From positions 1 to 64,000 of the forward strand of contig NZ_JBAKFX010000018.1 of NCBI RefSeq assembly GCF_037577855.1: a stretch of DNA of 64,000 nt. The letters are read 5' to 3'. The number at the start of each line of letters is the position of its first letter. Within the stretch, counting starts at the first letter, position 1. The DNA is from Dethiothermospora halolimnae (GTDB lineage: Bacteria > Bacillota > Clostridia > Tissierellales > VENL01). The translations under genes were made by a program, and so were the position numbers. A model generated the notes under the pieces. The model was not told where the DNA came from. It saw only the letters and a program-made list of their open reading frames with translations, and did not search any database. Shown piece by piece: positions 16,535-26,237 of this stretch.

Positions 16535-17239
16535 TTGACTACTAGACTTTTTATTATAGCGGTTATACCTACTATATCAATAGCATATGCAGTCTATTTA
16601 AGTGATAGATATGATAGGGAGCCTATATCATTATTATTTAAAACCTTTATTTTAGGAGCTTTATCGGTTATACCAACTATTGTAGTGGAAAGACTATTTA
16701 TAAATATAAATATATTTAGTGGCATATTAGGTATGGCCTATGTATCTTTTATAGTAGCAGGATTTACAGAAGAGTATTTTAAACGATTGGTAGTATTAAA
16801 GTTGATATATCATAATAAACATTTTGATGAAAAATTAGATGGAATAGTTTACTGTATATTTTCTGCTCTAGGATTTGCCACTGTGGAAAATGTGATGTAT
16901 GTTGTATTTAGATTTAGTTATAACCCATATGTTGGTTTTTATAGAGGGATTCTTTCAGTACCAGCCCATGCGATATTTGCTGTGACTATGGGATATTATT
17001 TATCCTTGGCTAAATTTTCTAAGGATGGGTATAGGGAAAACGAGTATATGAGAAAATCCTTTTATATACCTGTAATACTCCATGGATTATTTAACTTTAT
17101 ATTAATGATAAAGACACCCATATTAGCAGGATTTATTATTCCCTATGTGATATACCTATGGTGGTCTAATCAGAAAAAACTCGATCTATATATAACCGAA
17201 TCTAGAATAAAGAATGATGAAAGAGATGGTCTAGAATAA
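16535..17239 (+). CDS. PrsW-family intramembrane protease
   Basis: 234 residues, about 7-8 membrane helices. Hallmarks of PrsW are present: GFTEEYFKRLVVLK (EE motif), ALGFATVENVMYV (E-N), VPAHAIFAVTMGYYL and LHGLFNF (conserved His). PrsW proteases cleave anti-sigma factors such as RsiW within the membrane. TTG start with AAAGGATGA upstream. It lies 63 nt after the SpoIIE-type phosphatase, which suggests, but does not prove, a shared stress or sigma-factor pathway. Confidence 0.85.
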   Translation: MTTRLFIIAVIPTISIAYAVYLSDRYDREPISLLFKTFILGALSVIPTIVVERLFININIFSGILGMAYVSFIVAGFTEEYFKRLVVLKLIYHNKHFDEKLDGIVYCIFSALGFATVENVMYVVFRFSYNPYVGFYRGILSVPAHAIFAVTMGYYLSLAKFSKDGYRENEYMRKSFYIPVILHGLFNFILMIKTPILAGFIIPYVIYLWWSNQKKLDLYITESRIKNDERDGLE

Positions 17240-17254
17240 GACTAAATTGTTGTT

Positions 17255-17370
17255 AGATAATTCATGATGTCGTTTTTGGATAGCTCATAACGTTGTTATG
17301 GGATGATCTGCAACTTTGTTATTGGATGATTTGTAACTTTGTTATTGGGGGATTCGTAATCCCCCAATAT
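17255..17370. repeat. Dispersed palindrome (copy 2) with degenerate tandem units
   Basis: ATTGGGGGATT-CGT-AATCCCCCAAT (17344-17368) is a perfect 11-bp hairpin. It is preceded by at least two imperfect units of about 25 bp (TTGTTATTGGATGATTTGTAA and variants) that resemble decayed copies of its left half. The rest of this 315-nt spacer shows no gene. Confidence 0.75.
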
Positions 17371-17554
17371 TTTAATGTCATAAAGTAAGGGATAAACACA
17401 AACCCTTGTCCCTAGAAAAAACAAATAAGCACCAAAGGTGACTCTGTTCCCATATTGACAAATTTTTATTTTTGTTAAAGGATTTTTCGCCTATTTGTCG
17501 AATGTAAGAACATATGTAGAAGTATTTAATTTATAACTATATAAGGAGTATGTT

Positions 17555-18781
17555 ATGAGCAAAAAGAAAACTTTACCATATGTTATGATATTGTTTCTTA
17601 TATTAAGCATTTTCTCTATAAGATATTTTATGGAAGAAAAGGGAAAAGATACAGAAACATTTAAGAGAGCTACGATTAAGCCTATTGAAAAACCAACAAA
17701 ATTAATAGAAAAACAATTAAAAGAAATGCATAAATTGTGGGAAGTTCCTAAGTCTAAAGTTAGAGTAGTAGCCACAGGAGATATAATGTTCCATACACCA
17801 CAACTTCGTAGTGCATACAATCCCAAAGATAAAAGTTATAATTTCTATCCCATGTTTAACAAAATAGAAAAATATATAAAAGATGGTGATCTAGCAATAG
17901 GAAATTTTGAGAGTGTTTCATCGGAATCTGATGGTAGATTTACGGGATATCCCACCTTCAATACCCCGAAAACATCTCTAGAGGCTTTATCAAAAGTGGG
18001 CTATGATATATTATCTACCGCTAATAATCATAGTTTAGATAGGGGGAAACGGGGGGTAATAGAAACCATTGAAAATATAAATCAATATGGAATGAAAAAT
18101 ATAGGAACCTACAAAGAAGAAAATAATGATATATTAATTGAGAATATTAAAGGAATTAAAATAGCTATGTTATCCTATAGCTATGGGTTTAATGGACTAG
18201 ATAGTAGACTAACAAAAGATGAATTTCAATATATGGTAAACAAAATAGAAGAGGATAAAATAAAAAATGATATAAAAAATGCAGATGAACAAAATGCAGA
18301 CATAACAATAGTGGTTATCCATTGGGGCCATGAATACTGGCGGGAACCGTCGGAATATCAAAAAGAATTAGGTGATAAAATGATAGACTGGGGAGCAGAT
18401 ATTATTTTAGGTAGTCATCCCCATGTGATTCAACAATCAAAAATAATTGAGCATAATGGTGAAAAGAAATTTATAATATATTCTATGGGTAATTTTATAT
18501 CGAATCAAAGAAGGGAAACCCTCAGTATTAGAAATAGAAAATATACTGAAGATGGTGTTATAGTTAATATTAATCTTGAAAAGGATTTTATAGAAAATAA
18601 AACAGTAATAAGTAAAATTGATTATATACCAACATGGGTATATAAATACAGAAAGGGTAATAAATATTTATATGAGATTATTCCAGGTCATAAAAGTAGG
18701 GAAGATTATAATTTAATCGAACCTGTTATATCCAAAATAAAAGAATCACATAAGAATACAATGGAAAAAATGGCCCGTTAA
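17555..18781 (+). CDS. CapA-family (PGA_cap) metallophosphatase-like surface protein
   Basis: 408 residues: an N-terminal membrane anchor (TLPYVMILFLILSIFSIRYF), then the CapA/PgsA-like domain with calcineurin-like motifs: VVATGDIMFH, GNFESV, STANNHSLDRG, VVIHWGHEYW and LGSHPHVIQ. Family members take part in poly-gamma-glutamate capsule synthesis, but most clostridial copies stand alone and have no proven role; here no pgsB or pgsC homologue is adjacent. Extracellular, membrane-anchored. Ribosome binding site AAGGAG. Confidence 0.85.
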   Translation: MSKKKTLPYVMILFLILSIFSIRYFMEEKGKDTETFKRATIKPIEKPTKLIEKQLKEMHKLWEVPKSKVRVVATGDIMFHTPQLRSAYNPKDKSYNFYPMFNKIEKYIKDGDLAIGNFESVSSESDGRFTGYPTFNTPKTSLEALSKVGYDILSTANNHSLDRGKRGVIETIENINQYGMKNIGTYKEENNDILIENIKGIKIAMLSYSYGFNGLDSRLTKDEFQYMVNKIEEDKIKNDIKNADEQNADITIVVIHWGHEYWREPSEYQKELGDKMIDWGADIILGSHPHVIQQSKIIEHNGEKKFIIYSMGNFISNQRRETLSIRNRKYTEDGVIVNINLEKDFIENKTVISKIDYIPTWVYKYRKGNKYLYEIIPGHKSREDYNLIEPVISKIKESHKNTMEKMAR

Positions 18782-18892
18782 ATAGTAAATCAATAAATTT
18801 CAAGTTTCTTCTAGATTTTTTATTTCAAATATTATGTATTTATTATATAATTTTAATAAAGGTTTTTATATCATATTTTAGGGGTGTAGAAT

Positions 18893-19723
18893 TTGCAATA
18901 TTTAAAAGAATTATTCTTAAATATCTCCATAAGACATATTATAGACATGGCAATAGTAGCCCTTGTTTTTTATAAAGTTTTTTTACTTATAAGGGAGACT
19001 AGGGCAGAACAGATAGTAAAGGGAATAGTATTACTATTATTAGCTACTAAAATAAGTCAATGGCTAAAACTATATACTGTACTTTGGATTTTGGAAAAAA
19101 CCATGACAGTAGGGGTTATAGCATTGCTTATAGTGTTTCAACCTGAATTAAGAAGAGCTCTTGAATATCTTGGAAGGAGTAGGTTTTTTACAAGATCATT
19201 TGTGGAAATTAAAGATGAAGACATGAATAATTTAATAGAGGAGATTATTGAAGCAGTGGCATCCCTTTCAAGACAAAAGATAGGAGCTTTAATAGTATTT
19301 GAACAGGAAACAGGATTAAATGAAATAGTGGAAACAGGTACTAAAATTGGAGGAGATATATCTACAGGGTTATTAATAAATATATTTATCCCCAATACTC
19401 CATTACATGATGGAGCTGTTGTAGTTAGAAAAAATATTATAAAAGCGGCTAGTTGCTTTTTGCCCTTAACAGACAATGCTAATTTAAGCAAAGATTTAGG
19501 AACAAGGCATAGAGCAGCCCTTGGAGTTACGGAAAAATCCGATGCATTAGTTGTTGTTGTTTCAGAAGAAACTGGGTCTATATCGGTTGCAGAAAATGGC
19601 AAATTGTCTAGATACCTAGATATAAGTACATTACGCCAAACTCTAGTAGATGTATATAAGCCTGAAAAGCAAAAACAAAGTATACTCTCTAAATGGAGGG
19701 GTAAAAATGAAGAAAAAGAGTAA
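18893..19723 (+). CDS. cdaA: Diadenylate cyclase CdaA
   Basis: 276 residues: three N-terminal membrane helices, then the DAC domain with the catalytic motifs DGA (173-175) and RHR (205-207, TRHRAALG). It makes the essential second messenger c-di-AMP from ATP at the membrane. TTG start after AGGGGTGTA. It overlaps cdaR by 17 nt, the conserved order. In most Firmicutes glmM follows; here glmM is 13 kb away. High confidence from both catalytic motifs. Confidence 0.93.
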   Translation: MQYLKELFLNISIRHIIDMAIVALVFYKVFLLIRETRAEQIVKGIVLLLLATKISQWLKLYTVLWILEKTMTVGVIALLIVFQPELRRALEYLGRSRFFTRSFVEIKDEDMNNLIEEIIEAVASLSRQKIGALIVFEQETGLNEIVETGTKIGGDISTGLLINIFIPNTPLHDGAVVVRKNIIKAASCFLPLTDNANLSKDLGTRHRAALGVTEKSDALVVVVSEETGSISVAENGKLSRYLDISTLRQTLVDVYKPEKQKQSILSKWRGKNEEKE

Positions 19724-21122
19724 TAGTAATATAACACTTAAAATATTAGCCGTTTTTATTGCCGTTTTAATGTGGACCTATGTGATGAGTGAAGTTAATC
19801 CCAGAGTTTCCAAAGAACTCCAGAGCATTGATGTTGAACTTATGAATTTGAATTTTGCAAAGGAATCAAATTTAGTTCTTATGGAACCCAAAGAACCTAA
19901 GGTAAATGTTAAATTAGCTGGTAGAAGAAATGATATAATAGGTATAGATAAGGATGATGTTAAAGCAACTGTGGACTTAAGAGGTGCCACAGAGGGGATT
20001 AATAAATTTCCTATATATTTGGAAACATCAAATAAGGTAGAAGTGGTGGACTATTATCCCAAGGAAGCGCTGGTAAATTTTGATGCCATTGTGTCTAAGG
20101 AAAATAAAGTTACATTGAGAACTTTAGGAAAAGTTAAAAAAGGCCATAGTCCAGGGGATGGAACAGTAAAGCCTCAATCAGTATACATTAAGGGGCCTAG
20201 AACTTTAGTTAATACTGTTTCTCAAGTTGTCGCTATGGTAGAGTTGACTGAAGTTTCAGAAGATATAAAAACTACTGTTCCTTTAAAAATTATAAATGAT
20301 AAGGGAAAAGAGATTATAGGCCTTGAAAAAGACCCAAATGTTGTAGAGGTAAATATACCAATATATAAGGTTAAAAGTGTTCCCGTAGAAGTTAACACTA
20401 AAAATGAACCTTTTAAAGGATATAAAGTGACTAATATATCAGTGGAACCTGAAACAGTAGATATAAGGGGATATGAAGAAGGTATAAAGAATATAACTAA
20501 GGTGGAGACTGAAGAGTTGGATATAGGATATCTTAGCAATGATATAACTAAAGAGGTTAAACTATTACCAATTAATAATGGTGAGATATTAAATAATGGT
20601 GTAGTGAAAGTGAGTGTAGATGTTGAGAAAATCATAAAAAGGACATTTAAGTATGGTGTAGGTGATATTACTATTACAAATCAACCGGGAGATCTAGAAA
20701 TAGATAAAGAAAATTCCACTCAAGAGATTTCTATCACCATACAAGGGGTGGAAAGCATTGTCAATAATGTAGAGAAAGATGATATAACTCCCTACATTAA
20801 TTTAAAAGATTTAGAGAAAGGGGCTCATAAAGTATCTTTAAATGTAATAGGAGGATCTGATTTTGAAGTCGTATCTAAATCAAAAGAAGAAATAGACATA
20901 ATTTTAAAAGAAGTAAATTCAGAAGAAGTTATTACAAATAATGAAGATGATAACGATAACAAATCAAATGATAATAGTAAAGAAAAGGAACCAATAAGTG
21001 GTAATGATGAAGGATTAGAAAAATATGAAAATGAAACAAAGGATAATGAAAATCAAGGAGAAAGTACTGATGCTGAAGAAAATACATCGGATGCTAATAA
21101 AGAAGAGAACTTAGATGAATAG
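19707..21122 (+). CDS. cdaR: CdaR (YbbR-domain) regulator of CdaA
   Basis: 471 residues: one N-terminal membrane helix (ITLKILAVFIAVLMWTYVM), four YbbR domains outside the membrane (about 110 residues each: for example VNVKLAGRRNDI, VYIKGPRTLVNTV, VDIRGYEEGI, ITIQGVESIV) and a low-complexity acidic N/E/D/S tail from about residue 410. CdaR modulates CdaA activity. ATG 19707 lies after GGAGGGG inside cdaA; the frame extends further upstream but only as overlap with cdaA. The acidic tail is unusually long. Confidence 0.9.
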   Translation: MKKKSNSNITLKILAVFIAVLMWTYVMSEVNPRVSKELQSIDVELMNLNFAKESNLVLMEPKEPKVNVKLAGRRNDIIGIDKDDVKATVDLRGATEGINKFPIYLETSNKVEVVDYYPKEALVNFDAIVSKENKVTLRTLGKVKKGHSPGDGTVKPQSVYIKGPRTLVNTVSQVVAMVELTEVSEDIKTTVPLKIINDKGKEIIGLEKDPNVVEVNIPIYKVKSVPVEVNTKNEPFKGYKVTNISVEPETVDIRGYEEGIKNITKVETEELDIGYLSNDITKEVKLLPINNGEILNNGVVKVSVDVEKIIKRTFKYGVGDITITNQPGDLEIDKENSTQEISITIQGVESIVNNVEKDDITPYINLKDLEKGAHKVSLNVIGGSDFEVVSKSKEEIDIILKEVNSEEVITNNEDDNDNKSNDNSKEKEPISGNDEGLEKYENETKDNENQGESTDAEENTSDANKEENLDE

Positions 21123-21154
21123 AAATAAAAAACAATAATATAAGGGTGATATGA

Positions 21155-22870
21155 TTGAGAAAAGAATTAGAAGTGATTCTTAATTCAACCCATGATGCTA
21201 TGATAGCAGTTGATAAAGAGGGTATTATTACCCTCTTTAATAAAGCAGCTGAAAAGCTTACTAAGATAAAAATCGGAGATGCAATGGGAAAGCCGGTAAA
21301 AAAAGTAATAAAAAATACAAGGCTTATGGATATATTAGAAACTGGAAATTCAGAGTTAAATAAGAAGCAGGATTTAAATGATATAAAGATAGTGACTAAT
21401 AGAATGCCTGTGAAAAATGAAAAAGGAAATGTAGTAGGAGCTGTTGCAGTATTTAGAGATATAACTGACATGCTTGATTTAACAAGTCAAAACATTGAAC
21501 TTGAAGAGATTCAAAGTATGTTAGAGGCTATATTTTATGCAACCCAAGATGCAATAAGTGTTGTTGACCAGAGTGGTACAAATGTTATGATAAATCCAGC
21601 ATATACAAAATTAACTGGCTTAACAAGGGAAGATGTAGTTGGGAAGCCTGCTGAGGCTGATATAGCTCAAGGGGAAAGTATCCACATGGAAGTATTAAAG
21701 ACACGAAAGCCAGTAAAAAATGCCAGAATGATGGTTGGACCTAATAAGAAGGAAGTTCTAGCAACAGCTTCTCCTATAACTGTAGATGGGCAATTAAGGG
21801 GAAGTGTAGGGGTTTTACATGATGTATCGGAACTTATGAGATTAAATAGGGAATTAAGTGCTGCAAAACAGATAATAAGAAATTTAGAAGCTAAATATAC
21901 ATTTGATGATATAATAGGTAAAAATAAATTAATAAAGGCTTCTATAGATAAAGGGAAGAAAGCAGCTAATACACCTGCAACTGTTATTCTTAGGGGAGAA
22001 AGTGGTACTGGAAAAGAACTATTTGCCCATGCAATCCATAATGCAAGTAATAGAAGGTTTAATCAGTTTGTAAGGGTGAATTGTGCAGCTATAAGTGAGA
22101 ACTTACTTGAAAGTGAGCTATTTGGGTACGAAGAAGGCGCCTTTACAGGGGCTAAAAAAGGTGGTAAAAAAGGTTTTTTTGAGCAAGCCAGTGGAGGAAC
22201 TATATTTTTAGATGAGATAGGTGAGGTTAATTTAAGTACCCAAGTGAAGTTACTAAGGATACTTCAGGAAAAAGAAATTGTTAAAGTAGGAGGAACTAAG
22301 GCCATAGACGTTGATGTAAGAATTATAACTGCCACAAATATGGATTTGGAAAGGGCAGTTAAAGAAGGTAGATTCAGAGAAGATTTATATTATAGATTAA
22401 ATGTTATACCAATAACTATACCATCCCTTAAGGAAAGGAAAGACGATATATACCCATTAGTTCTTTACTTTATAAAAAAATTCAATCAAGAATATGGTAG
22501 AAGTATCATAGATGTTTCTGCTATGGCAATAGAGGTTTTGAAGAAACATGATTGGCCTGGAAATGTTAGAGAACTTGAAAATGTAATAGGAAGATCAATT
22601 ATAAATATGAGACCTAATGACAATATAATACTAGCAAAGCATTTGCCTAAAATAAACGATGAAAAAGATATTCAATCGGATTTAGAAAAAATAGTAGATA
22701 ATATTAATGGTGACAAAGAGCTAACTTTATCCCAAGTAATAGGTGAAACAGAAAAAAAATATATAACGGATATATTAAAAAGGTACAATAACAATAAAAC
22801 AGAAACTGCTAAAGCCTTGGGGATTTCCATAAGAAGTTTATATTATAAAATGGATAAATACAATATATAG
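21155..22870 (+). CDS. PAS-sensing sigma-54-dependent transcriptional activator
   Basis: 571 residues: two PAS domains (about 1-110 and 120-230), a linker helix, an AAA+ domain with Walker A GESGTGKE (281-288), the sigma-54 contact motif GAFTGA (328-333) and Walker B GTIFLDEIGE, then a C-terminal Fis-type HTH (ETAKALGISIRSLYYKM). The TTG start is set by AGGGTGA. It directly precedes the buk-ptb-buk-vor operon, which has a textbook -24/-12 promoter, so it very likely activates that operon in response to a metabolite sensed by PAS. The ligand is unknown. Confidence 0.92.
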   Translation: MRKELEVILNSTHDAMIAVDKEGIITLFNKAAEKLTKIKIGDAMGKPVKKVIKNTRLMDILETGNSELNKKQDLNDIKIVTNRMPVKNEKGNVVGAVAVFRDITDMLDLTSQNIELEEIQSMLEAIFYATQDAISVVDQSGTNVMINPAYTKLTGLTREDVVGKPAEADIAQGESIHMEVLKTRKPVKNARMMVGPNKKEVLATASPITVDGQLRGSVGVLHDVSELMRLNRELSAAKQIIRNLEAKYTFDDIIGKNKLIKASIDKGKKAANTPATVILRGESGTGKELFAHAIHNASNRRFNQFVRVNCAAISENLLESELFGYEEGAFTGAKKGGKKGFFEQASGGTIFLDEIGEVNLSTQVKLLRILQEKEIVKVGGTKAIDVDVRIITATNMDLERAVKEGRFREDLYYRLNVIPITIPSLKERKDDIYPLVLYFIKKFNQEYGRSIIDVSAMAIEVLKKHDWPGNVRELENVIGRSIINMRPNDNIILAKHLPKINDEKDIQSDLEKIVDNINGDKELTLSQVIGETEKKYITDILKRYNNNKTETAKALGISIRSLYYKMDKYNI

Positions 22871-22878
22871 AAAAAATG

Positions 22879-22949
22879 CGTGCAATAAATTGCACGTATT
22901 TTTCCTTTGTGCAATAAAATTCATGCAAAAAAATGCAATTAAATTATAT
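22879..22949 (+). promoter_or_regulatory. Candidate activator binding sites (UAS), also terminator-like
   Basis: GTGCAATAAATTGCAC (22880-22895) is a perfect 7-2-7 palindrome. A looser partner, GTGCAATAAAATTCATGC, and TGCA repeats follow about 23 nt later. Both lie 130-200 bp upstream of the -24/-12 promoter, a normal enhancer distance. The first palindrome is also followed by TATTTTT and may end the activator transcript. Confidence 0.55.
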
Positions 22950-23077
22950 GTATATTTTAATAAGATTAAGGTTTAAAATATTAAGAAAAATTAACAACTA
23001 TTTAGTAGACTGGAAAAAAGCATTTTTTTTTGGTATATTATTAATAGGAGTTTAAAAATACTGTATACATAAAATGG

Positions 23078-23094
23078 TTGGCATAAAAATTGCA
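23078..23094 (+). promoter_or_regulatory. Sigma-54 (-24/-12) promoter of the buk-ptb-vor operon
   Basis: TTGGCAT-AAAAA-TTGCA: GG (23080-23081) and GC (23092-23093) are 10 nt apart, as in the consensus TGGCAC-N5-TTGCW. It sits about 50 nt before the buk start and right after a sigma-54 activator gene. Confidence 0.85.
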
Positions 23095-23144
23095 TATTTA
23101 ATATATTGGATTAAATTTCGGAAAAAAAGTATAGGGGTGAAATG

Positions 23145-24236
23145 ATGGAAAGAAAGTACATTCTTGCAATAAATCCAGGTTCAACTTCTACAAAGGTGGC
23201 TTTGTATAAAAATAAGGAAAAGGTTACCACAAAGAAGATAGAGCATAATACAGAAGAACTTGAAAAATTCGAGAAAATAACAGAACAGTATCAATATAGG
23301 TTAGATATGATATTAAATTGGCTAGAAAAAGAAAATATAAAGACCAAAGAGTTAAGAGCAGTAGTTGGCAGAGGTGGTCTTTTAAGATCTATGCCCGGGG
23401 GAACCTATTTAGTAACGGATAAGATGATAGATGACTTAAAAATAGGCATACAAGGGGAGCATGCCTCAAATCTAGGTGGGATTATTGCAAAGGGAATAGG
23501 AGATAAAGAGGGGATTAAATCCTTTATTGTAGATCCTGTTGCAGTTGATGAGTTTGAAGAAGTGGCTAGAGTATCTGGTATGCCTGATATTAAAAGAAAA
23601 TCGTTGGTTCATGCACTAAATATAAAAGCAGTATCCCACAGGGCGGCTAAAGAGCTAAAAAAAGATTTATCAGAAATAAATTTAGTGGTAGCCCATTTAG
23701 GTGGAGGAATATCTATAGCTCCTGTTAGAAAGGGCAGGATTATAGATGTTAATAATGCCAATGAAATGGGACCATTCTCTCCAGAAAGGGCAGGGGGACT
23801 TCCTGTTGGAGATTTAGTAAAAATGTGCTACTCTGGGGAGTATACTTATAAGGAGATTAAAAAGAAACTAAAGGGTAAAGGTGGACTTGTTGCATATCTT
23901 GGCACTAATGATGCTAAAGAGGTTGTTGATAAAATAGAAAATGGAGATAATAAGGCTAAACTAGTATTTGAGGCCATGGGCTATCAAATAGGTAAGGAAA
24001 TTGGACAAATGTCTGTTGCGTTAAATGGAGATGTAGACAAAATAGTTATAACTGGTGGTCTTGCCCATGCAAAAATGTTGACAGATTATATAGAAGATAT
24101 GGTTAAATTTATAGCCCCTGTTACGGTATATCGTGGGGAAGATGAACTTGAAGCATTAAATGAAGGCGCCCTTAGGGTATTAGAGGGGGAAGAAAAGGAA
24201 AAAATATACGAAGAAGAGGTGAATATAAATGATTAA
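23145..24236 (+). CDS. buk: Butyrate kinase (copy 1)
   Basis: About 363 residues of the acetate/butyrate kinase fold: INPGSTSTKVALY phosphate loop, GRGGLLRSMPGGTY, VAHLGGGISIAP and ITGGLAHAK. It converts butyryl- (or branched acyl-) phosphate plus ADP to the acid plus ATP. The second of two adjacent ATG codons is preferred for spacing to AGGGGTGA. First gene of the sigma-54 operon; overlaps ptb by 8 nt. The downstream Vor oxidoreductase suggests isobutyrate or isovalerate as natural product. Confidence 0.9.
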   Translation: MERKYILAINPGSTSTKVALYKNKEKVTTKKIEHNTEELEKFEKITEQYQYRLDMILNWLEKENIKTKELRAVVGRGGLLRSMPGGTYLVTDKMIDDLKIGIQGEHASNLGGIIAKGIGDKEGIKSFIVDPVAVDEFEEVARVSGMPDIKRKSLVHALNIKAVSHRAAKELKKDLSEINLVVAHLGGGISIAPVRKGRIIDVNNANEMGPFSPERAGGLPVGDLVKMCYSGEYTYKEIKKKLKGKGGLVAYLGTNDAKEVVDKIENGDNKAKLVFEAMGYQIGKEIGQMSVALNGDVDKIVITGGLAHAKMLTDYIEDMVKFIAPVTVYRGEDELEALNEGALRVLEGEEKEKIYEEEVNIND

Positions 24237-25134
24237 GACTTTTAATGATGTTTTAAATCTAGCAAAGGAGAGAGGCCCTAAAACTATATCTGTTGCAGTG
24301 GCCCAAGATAAAGAAGTATTGTTAGCAGTTAAAAATGCAGTGGATAAAGAAATAGTAAAGGCAATATTAGTCGGTGATAGTGAGAAAATTAGAGAAATCT
24401 CTGAAGAAATAAACTTAGATATTAATGGTATTGATATTGTTGATGAAAAGGATGTAACTGAAGCTTCAAGAAAAGCAGTGGAATTAGTTAGTTCAGGTAA
24501 AGCCCATATAGTAATGAAGGGACTGGTTGATACATCTATAATATTAAAGGCAGTATTAGATAAAGAAATAGGCCTTAGAACAGGTAAAGTACTTAGTCAT
24601 GTGGCTATATTTGATACTGAGTGTTATGACAAATTGTTATTTGTTACAGATGCGGCGATGAATATAGCACCAACACTAGAACAGAAAAAAGAAATAATAG
24701 AAAATGCAGTATATGTTGCCCAATCAGCGGATATCAATGAACCTAAGGTTGCTGCAGTTTGTGCAAAGGAAAAGGTTAATCCTAAGATGCCAGCAACAGT
24801 TGATGCCAAGGAATTAGAAGAAATGAATAAAAAAGGTGAAATAGAAGGATGTATAGTAGGTGGTCCCTTTGCCCTTGATAATGCAGTTTCTAAAGAAGCA
24901 GCCAAGCATAAAGGTATAGATCATCCAGTAGCAGGAGATGCTGACATTATATTAGTTCCAACAATTGAAACTGGTAATGTTCTTTATAAAGCACTAAATT
25001 TTTTAGCCAACTCTAAAAGTGCAGGTATAATAGTTGGAGCAAAGGCACCAATAGTATTAACATCAAGAGCCGATAGTGATGAAGCAAAATTAAATTCAAT
25101 TGCTTTAGGTGTATTAATGGCATCTAAAAAATAG
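24229..25134 (+). CDS. ptb: Phosphate butyryltransferase
   Basis: 301 residues of the phosphate acetyl/butyryltransferase family: ISVAVAQDKEVLLAVKNAV N-terminus, LVGDSEKI, MKGLVDTSIILKAVL, VTDAAMNIAPTLEQK, VGGPFALDNAVS and AKAPIVLTSRADS. It exchanges CoA for phosphate on butyryl-CoA and related branched acyl-CoA, feeding the flanking kinases. It is sandwiched between two buk genes. Confidence 0.93.
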   Translation: MIKTFNDVLNLAKERGPKTISVAVAQDKEVLLAVKNAVDKEIVKAILVGDSEKIREISEEINLDINGIDIVDEKDVTEASRKAVELVSSGKAHIVMKGLVDTSIILKAVLDKEIGLRTGKVLSHVAIFDTECYDKLLFVTDAAMNIAPTLEQKKEIIENAVYVAQSADINEPKVAAVCAKEKVNPKMPATVDAKELEEMNKKGEIEGCIVGGPFALDNAVSKEAAKHKGIDHPVAGDADIILVPTIETGNVLYKALNFLANSKSAGIIVGAKAPIVLTSRADSDEAKLNSIALGVLMASKK

Positions 25135-25146
25135 GAGGGACGAGAA

Positions 25147-26223
25147 ATGACAGAAACATATAGATTGTTAGTTATAAATCCAGGATCTACATCCACTAAG
25201 ATAGCTATATTTGATAATGAAAAGCTAGTATTAGAAGAGACATTAAGACATTCTTCAGAGGAGTTAAAAGATTTTGAAACTATATTTGATCAATATGAGT
25301 TTAGAAAGAATATAATCCTTGAGATATTAAATGAAAAGGGAATAAATATAACTAAGTTAAGTGGAGTAGTTGGTAGAGGTGGATTATTAAAGCCTATATC
25401 AGGGGGAACATATGAAGTAAATGATAAAATGCTAGAAGATTTAAAGGTGGGAGTTCTAGGAGAGCATGCATCCAATATAGGTGGGGTTATAGCTTATGAG
25501 ATAGCTTCCCAACTTAATATACCATCCTTTATAGTAGACCCAGTGGTTGTGGATGAAATGGACGATGTTGCAAGGATATCAGGAATGCCTGAGATTGATA
25601 GAAAAAGTATATTCCATGCTCTAAATCAAAAAGCTGTTGCAAGAAGGGCTTCAAAAGAATTAGATAAAGAATATGAAGATACTAACTTAATAGTAGCCCA
25701 CCTAGGTGGAGGAGTTTCAGTTGGTGCCCATAGAAAAGGTAAGGTTGTAGATGTTAATAATGCATTAGATGGAGAGGGACCATTTTCGCCGGAAAGAAGT
25801 GGTGGATTACCAGTTGGAGATTTAGCAAAACTATGTTACTCAGAAAAATATACATTGGCAGAAATTAAAAAGAAAATAAAAGGTAAAGGTGGACTTATTG
25901 CTTACCTTAATACTAACGATGGTAGAGAAGTAGAAAAGATGATAGAAAATGGAGATAAAAAAGCAGAGTTAGTATATAAGGCTATGGCATATCAAGTTGC
26001 CAAGGAAATAGGAAGTTGTTCAGCCGTATTAAAGGGAGATGTAGATGGTATTGTTCTTACCGGTGGTATAGCCTATGATAAAAACTTCGTTTCATGGATT
26101 AAAGAAAGAGTAGAGTTTATATCTAAGGTATTTGTATACCCAGGAGAAGATGAACTTATAGCATTAGCTCAAGGTGGTCTGAGAGTATTAAGGGGAGAAG
26201 AAAAAGCAAAACAATACTCATAA
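25147..26223 (+). CDS. buk: Butyrate kinase (copy 2)
   Basis: 358 residues, clearly paralogous to the copy 2 kb upstream along its whole length (INPGSTSTKIAIF, GRGGLLKPISGGTY, VAHLGGGVSVGA, LTGGIAYDKN). Ribosome binding site GGAGGGA, 12 nt after ptb. Two kinases around one Ptb may divide chain-length or branched-chain specificity; this is inferred. Some relatives are called branched-chain fatty acid kinases. Confidence 0.9.
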   Translation: MTETYRLLVINPGSTSTKIAIFDNEKLVLEETLRHSSEELKDFETIFDQYEFRKNIILEILNEKGINITKLSGVVGRGGLLKPISGGTYEVNDKMLEDLKVGVLGEHASNIGGVIAYEIASQLNIPSFIVDPVVVDEMDDVARISGMPEIDRKSIFHALNQKAVARRASKELDKEYEDTNLIVAHLGGGVSVGAHRKGKVVDVNNALDGEGPFSPERSGGLPVGDLAKLCYSEKYTLAEIKKKIKGKGGLIAYLNTNDGREVEKMIENGDKKAELVYKAMAYQVAKEIGSCSAVLKGDVDGIVLTGGIAYDKNFVSWIKERVEFISKVFVYPGEDELIALAQGGLRVLRGEEKAKQYS

Positions 26224-26237
26224 AGATAGGTGATGAA

